Positions 31,228-33,916 of a DNA stretch of 33,916 nt are shown piece after piece. The notes beneath the pieces were generated by a model. The model did no database searches. It saw only the letters and a program-made list of their open reading frames with translations, and was not told where the DNA came from. A program made the translations under genes and the position numbers. Positions within the stretch are counted from its first letter, which is position 1. Every line of letters starts with the position of its first letter. This DNA is from Rhodoluna sp. (GTDB lineage: Bacteria; Actinomycetota; Actinomycetes; Actinomycetales; Microbacteriaceae): contig JAHEGM010000010.1 in assembly GCA_024645105.1 (NCBI GenBank), forward strand, positions 1 through 33,916, read 5' to 3'.

Positions 31228-32346
31228 TTATGCGTGGTAAGGGGCTACTACAACGTCAACGCGCTGGAACTCTTTAACGTCTGAGTAGCCGGTGGTTGCC
31301 ATTGAGCGGCGCAGGGCACCCATAAGGTTTGTTGTGCCAGAAGCAGAAGAAGATGGGCCAAGCAAAATCTCTTCTAGAGTTCCGCTGGTACCAACCTCAA
31401 CTTTGTTTCCACGAGGTAGCTCTTGGTTGAATGCCTCTTGGCCCCAGTGTGAACCCTGACCCGGAGCTTCTTTGGCACGTGCCAAAACAGAACCCAGCAT
31501 TACGGCATCAGCGCCAACTGCAATTGCCTTGACGATATCACCAGAAGTGCCAAGCCCGCCATCGGCGATTACCTGAACGTAGCGGCCACCGGATTCATCC
31601 ATGTAGTCGCGGCGAGCACCTGCAACATCGGCAACCGCGGTTGCCATAGGTGCGTGAATGCCAAGAACGCGGCGAGTTGTTGAAGCAGCACCGCCACCAA
31701 AACCAACCAAAACACCGGCAGCACCTGTGCGCATCAGGTGCAGCGCAGAAGTGTAAGTTGCGGCACCGCCAACAATGACCGGAACATCAAGTTTGTAGAT
31801 GAACTCTTTTAGGTTTAGCGGTTCAACATTTTTTGAAACGTGTTCTGCCGAAACGGTTGTTCCGCGAATCACGAACAGGTCAACGCCGGCCTTCACAACG
31901 GTGTCAGAAAATTCTGCAGCGCGCTGAGGCGAAAGCGCGCCGGCAACGGTTACTCCGGCTGCGCGAATCTGTGCAATCCGATCGCGAATCAGCTCCGGCT
32001 TGATTGGCGCCGAGTAAATCTCTTGCATGCGCTTGGTTGCTTTAGTTGCGTCAAGCTTGGCAATCTCGTTTAGCTGCTGGGTTGGGTCTTCGTATCGGGT
32101 CCATAGGCCCTCGAGGTCAAGCACACCAAGGCCACCAAGCTTGCCGATGGCAATTGCGGTCTCTGGTGAAATAACTGAGTCCATTGGTGCACCAAGCACT
32201 GGCAAGCCAAACTCGTAGGCATCAATCTTCCATGAGGTTGATACATCTCGCGGATCACGAGTACGGCGGCTAGGAACGATTGCAATATCGTCGAAAGCCC
32301 AGGCACGAGTGCCGCGCTTGCCGCGGCCGATTTCCATTTCGGTCAT
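31228..32346 (-). CDS. guaB3: GuaB3 family IMP dehydrogenase-related protein
   Basis: A 372-aa TIM-barrel paralogue of IMP dehydrogenase without CBS domains. It starts EMEIGRGKRGTRAWAFDDIAIVP and retains LGAPMDSV, the phosphate-binding ADGGLGTSGD and GADAVMLGS. In the catalytic loop GFGGGAASTTRR, Ser222 aligns with the IMPDH catalytic Cys of GPGSICTTR, so classical E-XMP chemistry should not be possible at this position. It lies 17 bases after guaB with AGGA five bases before the ATG and is surely co-transcribed with it. The reaction of the actinobacterial form is, as far as I know, unsettled; a regulatory role or a different oxidoreductase activity are options. Confidence 0.93.
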   Translation of the reverse strand: MTEMEIGRGKRGTRAWAFDDIAIVPSRRTRDPRDVSTSWKIDAYEFGLPVLGAPMDSVISPETAIAIGKLGGLGVLDLEGLWTRYEDPTQQLNEIAKLDATKATKRMQEIYSAPIKPELIRDRIAQIRAAGVTVAGALSPQRAAEFSDTVVKAGVDLFVIRGTTVSAEHVSKNVEPLNLKEFIYKLDVPVIVGGAATYTSALHLMRTGAAGVLVGFGGGAASTTRRVLGIHAPMATAVADVAGARRDYMDESGGRYVQVIADGGLGTSGDIVKAIAVGADAVMLGSVLARAKEAPGQGSHWGQEAFNQELPRGNKVEVGTSGTLEEILLGPSSSASGTTNLMGALRRSMATTGYSDVKEFQRVDVVVAPYHA

Positions 32347-32363
32347 TATTTCCTAATTCGCTT

Positions 32364-33914
<1,551 letters not shown>

Positions 33915-33916
33915 TG

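Overview
The window looks like a compact chromosomal segment from an actinobacterium with moderate GC (about half by eye) and very short intergenic gaps. The pcrA - sucC - sucD - perM-like - purN - purH order matches the mycobacterial arrangement (uvrD1, sucCD, perM, purN, purH). The GuaB/GuaB3 pair, DUF3817, the animal-type NADP-isocitrate dehydrogenase and the GH13_32-like amylase also fit. My inference is a streamlined Microbacteriaceae-type organism, possibly the freshwater/marine Luna lineage (Rhodoluna/Aquiluna-like). No rRNA, tRNA, CRISPR array, insertion sequence or prophage was seen, and no gene-free stretch exceeds about 180 bases.

Layout. 1-3.7 kb (+): riboflavin operon ribD-ribE-ribBA-ribH plus a small membrane protein. 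3.7-6.3 kb (-): an ABC-2 exporter (ATPase and two permeases). 6.36-11.23 kb (+): an orphan NPPFG-type methyltransferase, an ABC half-exporter, kynureninase and tryptophan 2,3-dioxygenase. 11.24-13.4 kb (-): glyA-folD. 13.57-14.6 kb (+): a 41-residue membrane protein missed by the ORF track, then purU. 14.6-18.1 kb (-): icd and a large glycine-rich, Ig-repeat surface protein. 18.2-19.6 kb (+): a lipoprotein alpha-amylase. 19.6-33.9 kb (-): a long purine/central-metabolism run: guaB, guaB3, SURF1, DUF3817, guaA, GDPD, pcrA, sucC, sucD, perM-like, purN, purH.

How the genes work together. FolD, GlyA, PurU, PurN and PurH make, use or drain one-carbon folates; GuaB and GuaA turn IMP into GMP; RibBA consumes GTP for riboflavin. 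SucCD and Icd are TCA enzymes.

The most interesting signals are non-coding. Seven gene starts carry TANNNT exactly 6-7 nt before the ATG, the signature of leaderless mRNAs, and three of them (purU, purN, DUF3817-guaA) share the same hexamer TAAACT. Three other unit heads (glyA, sucC, guaB) share the 9-mer TAGAATTGG at a nearly fixed 33-34 nt from the start codon. Two perfect TTATNCACA DnaA-box matches lie side by side downstream of icd. An operator-like palindrome covers the predicted glyA -35 region, and the icd and amylase -10 elements are arranged back to back in an imperfect palindrome. I see no clear novel defence or mobile system; most of the content is housekeeping.
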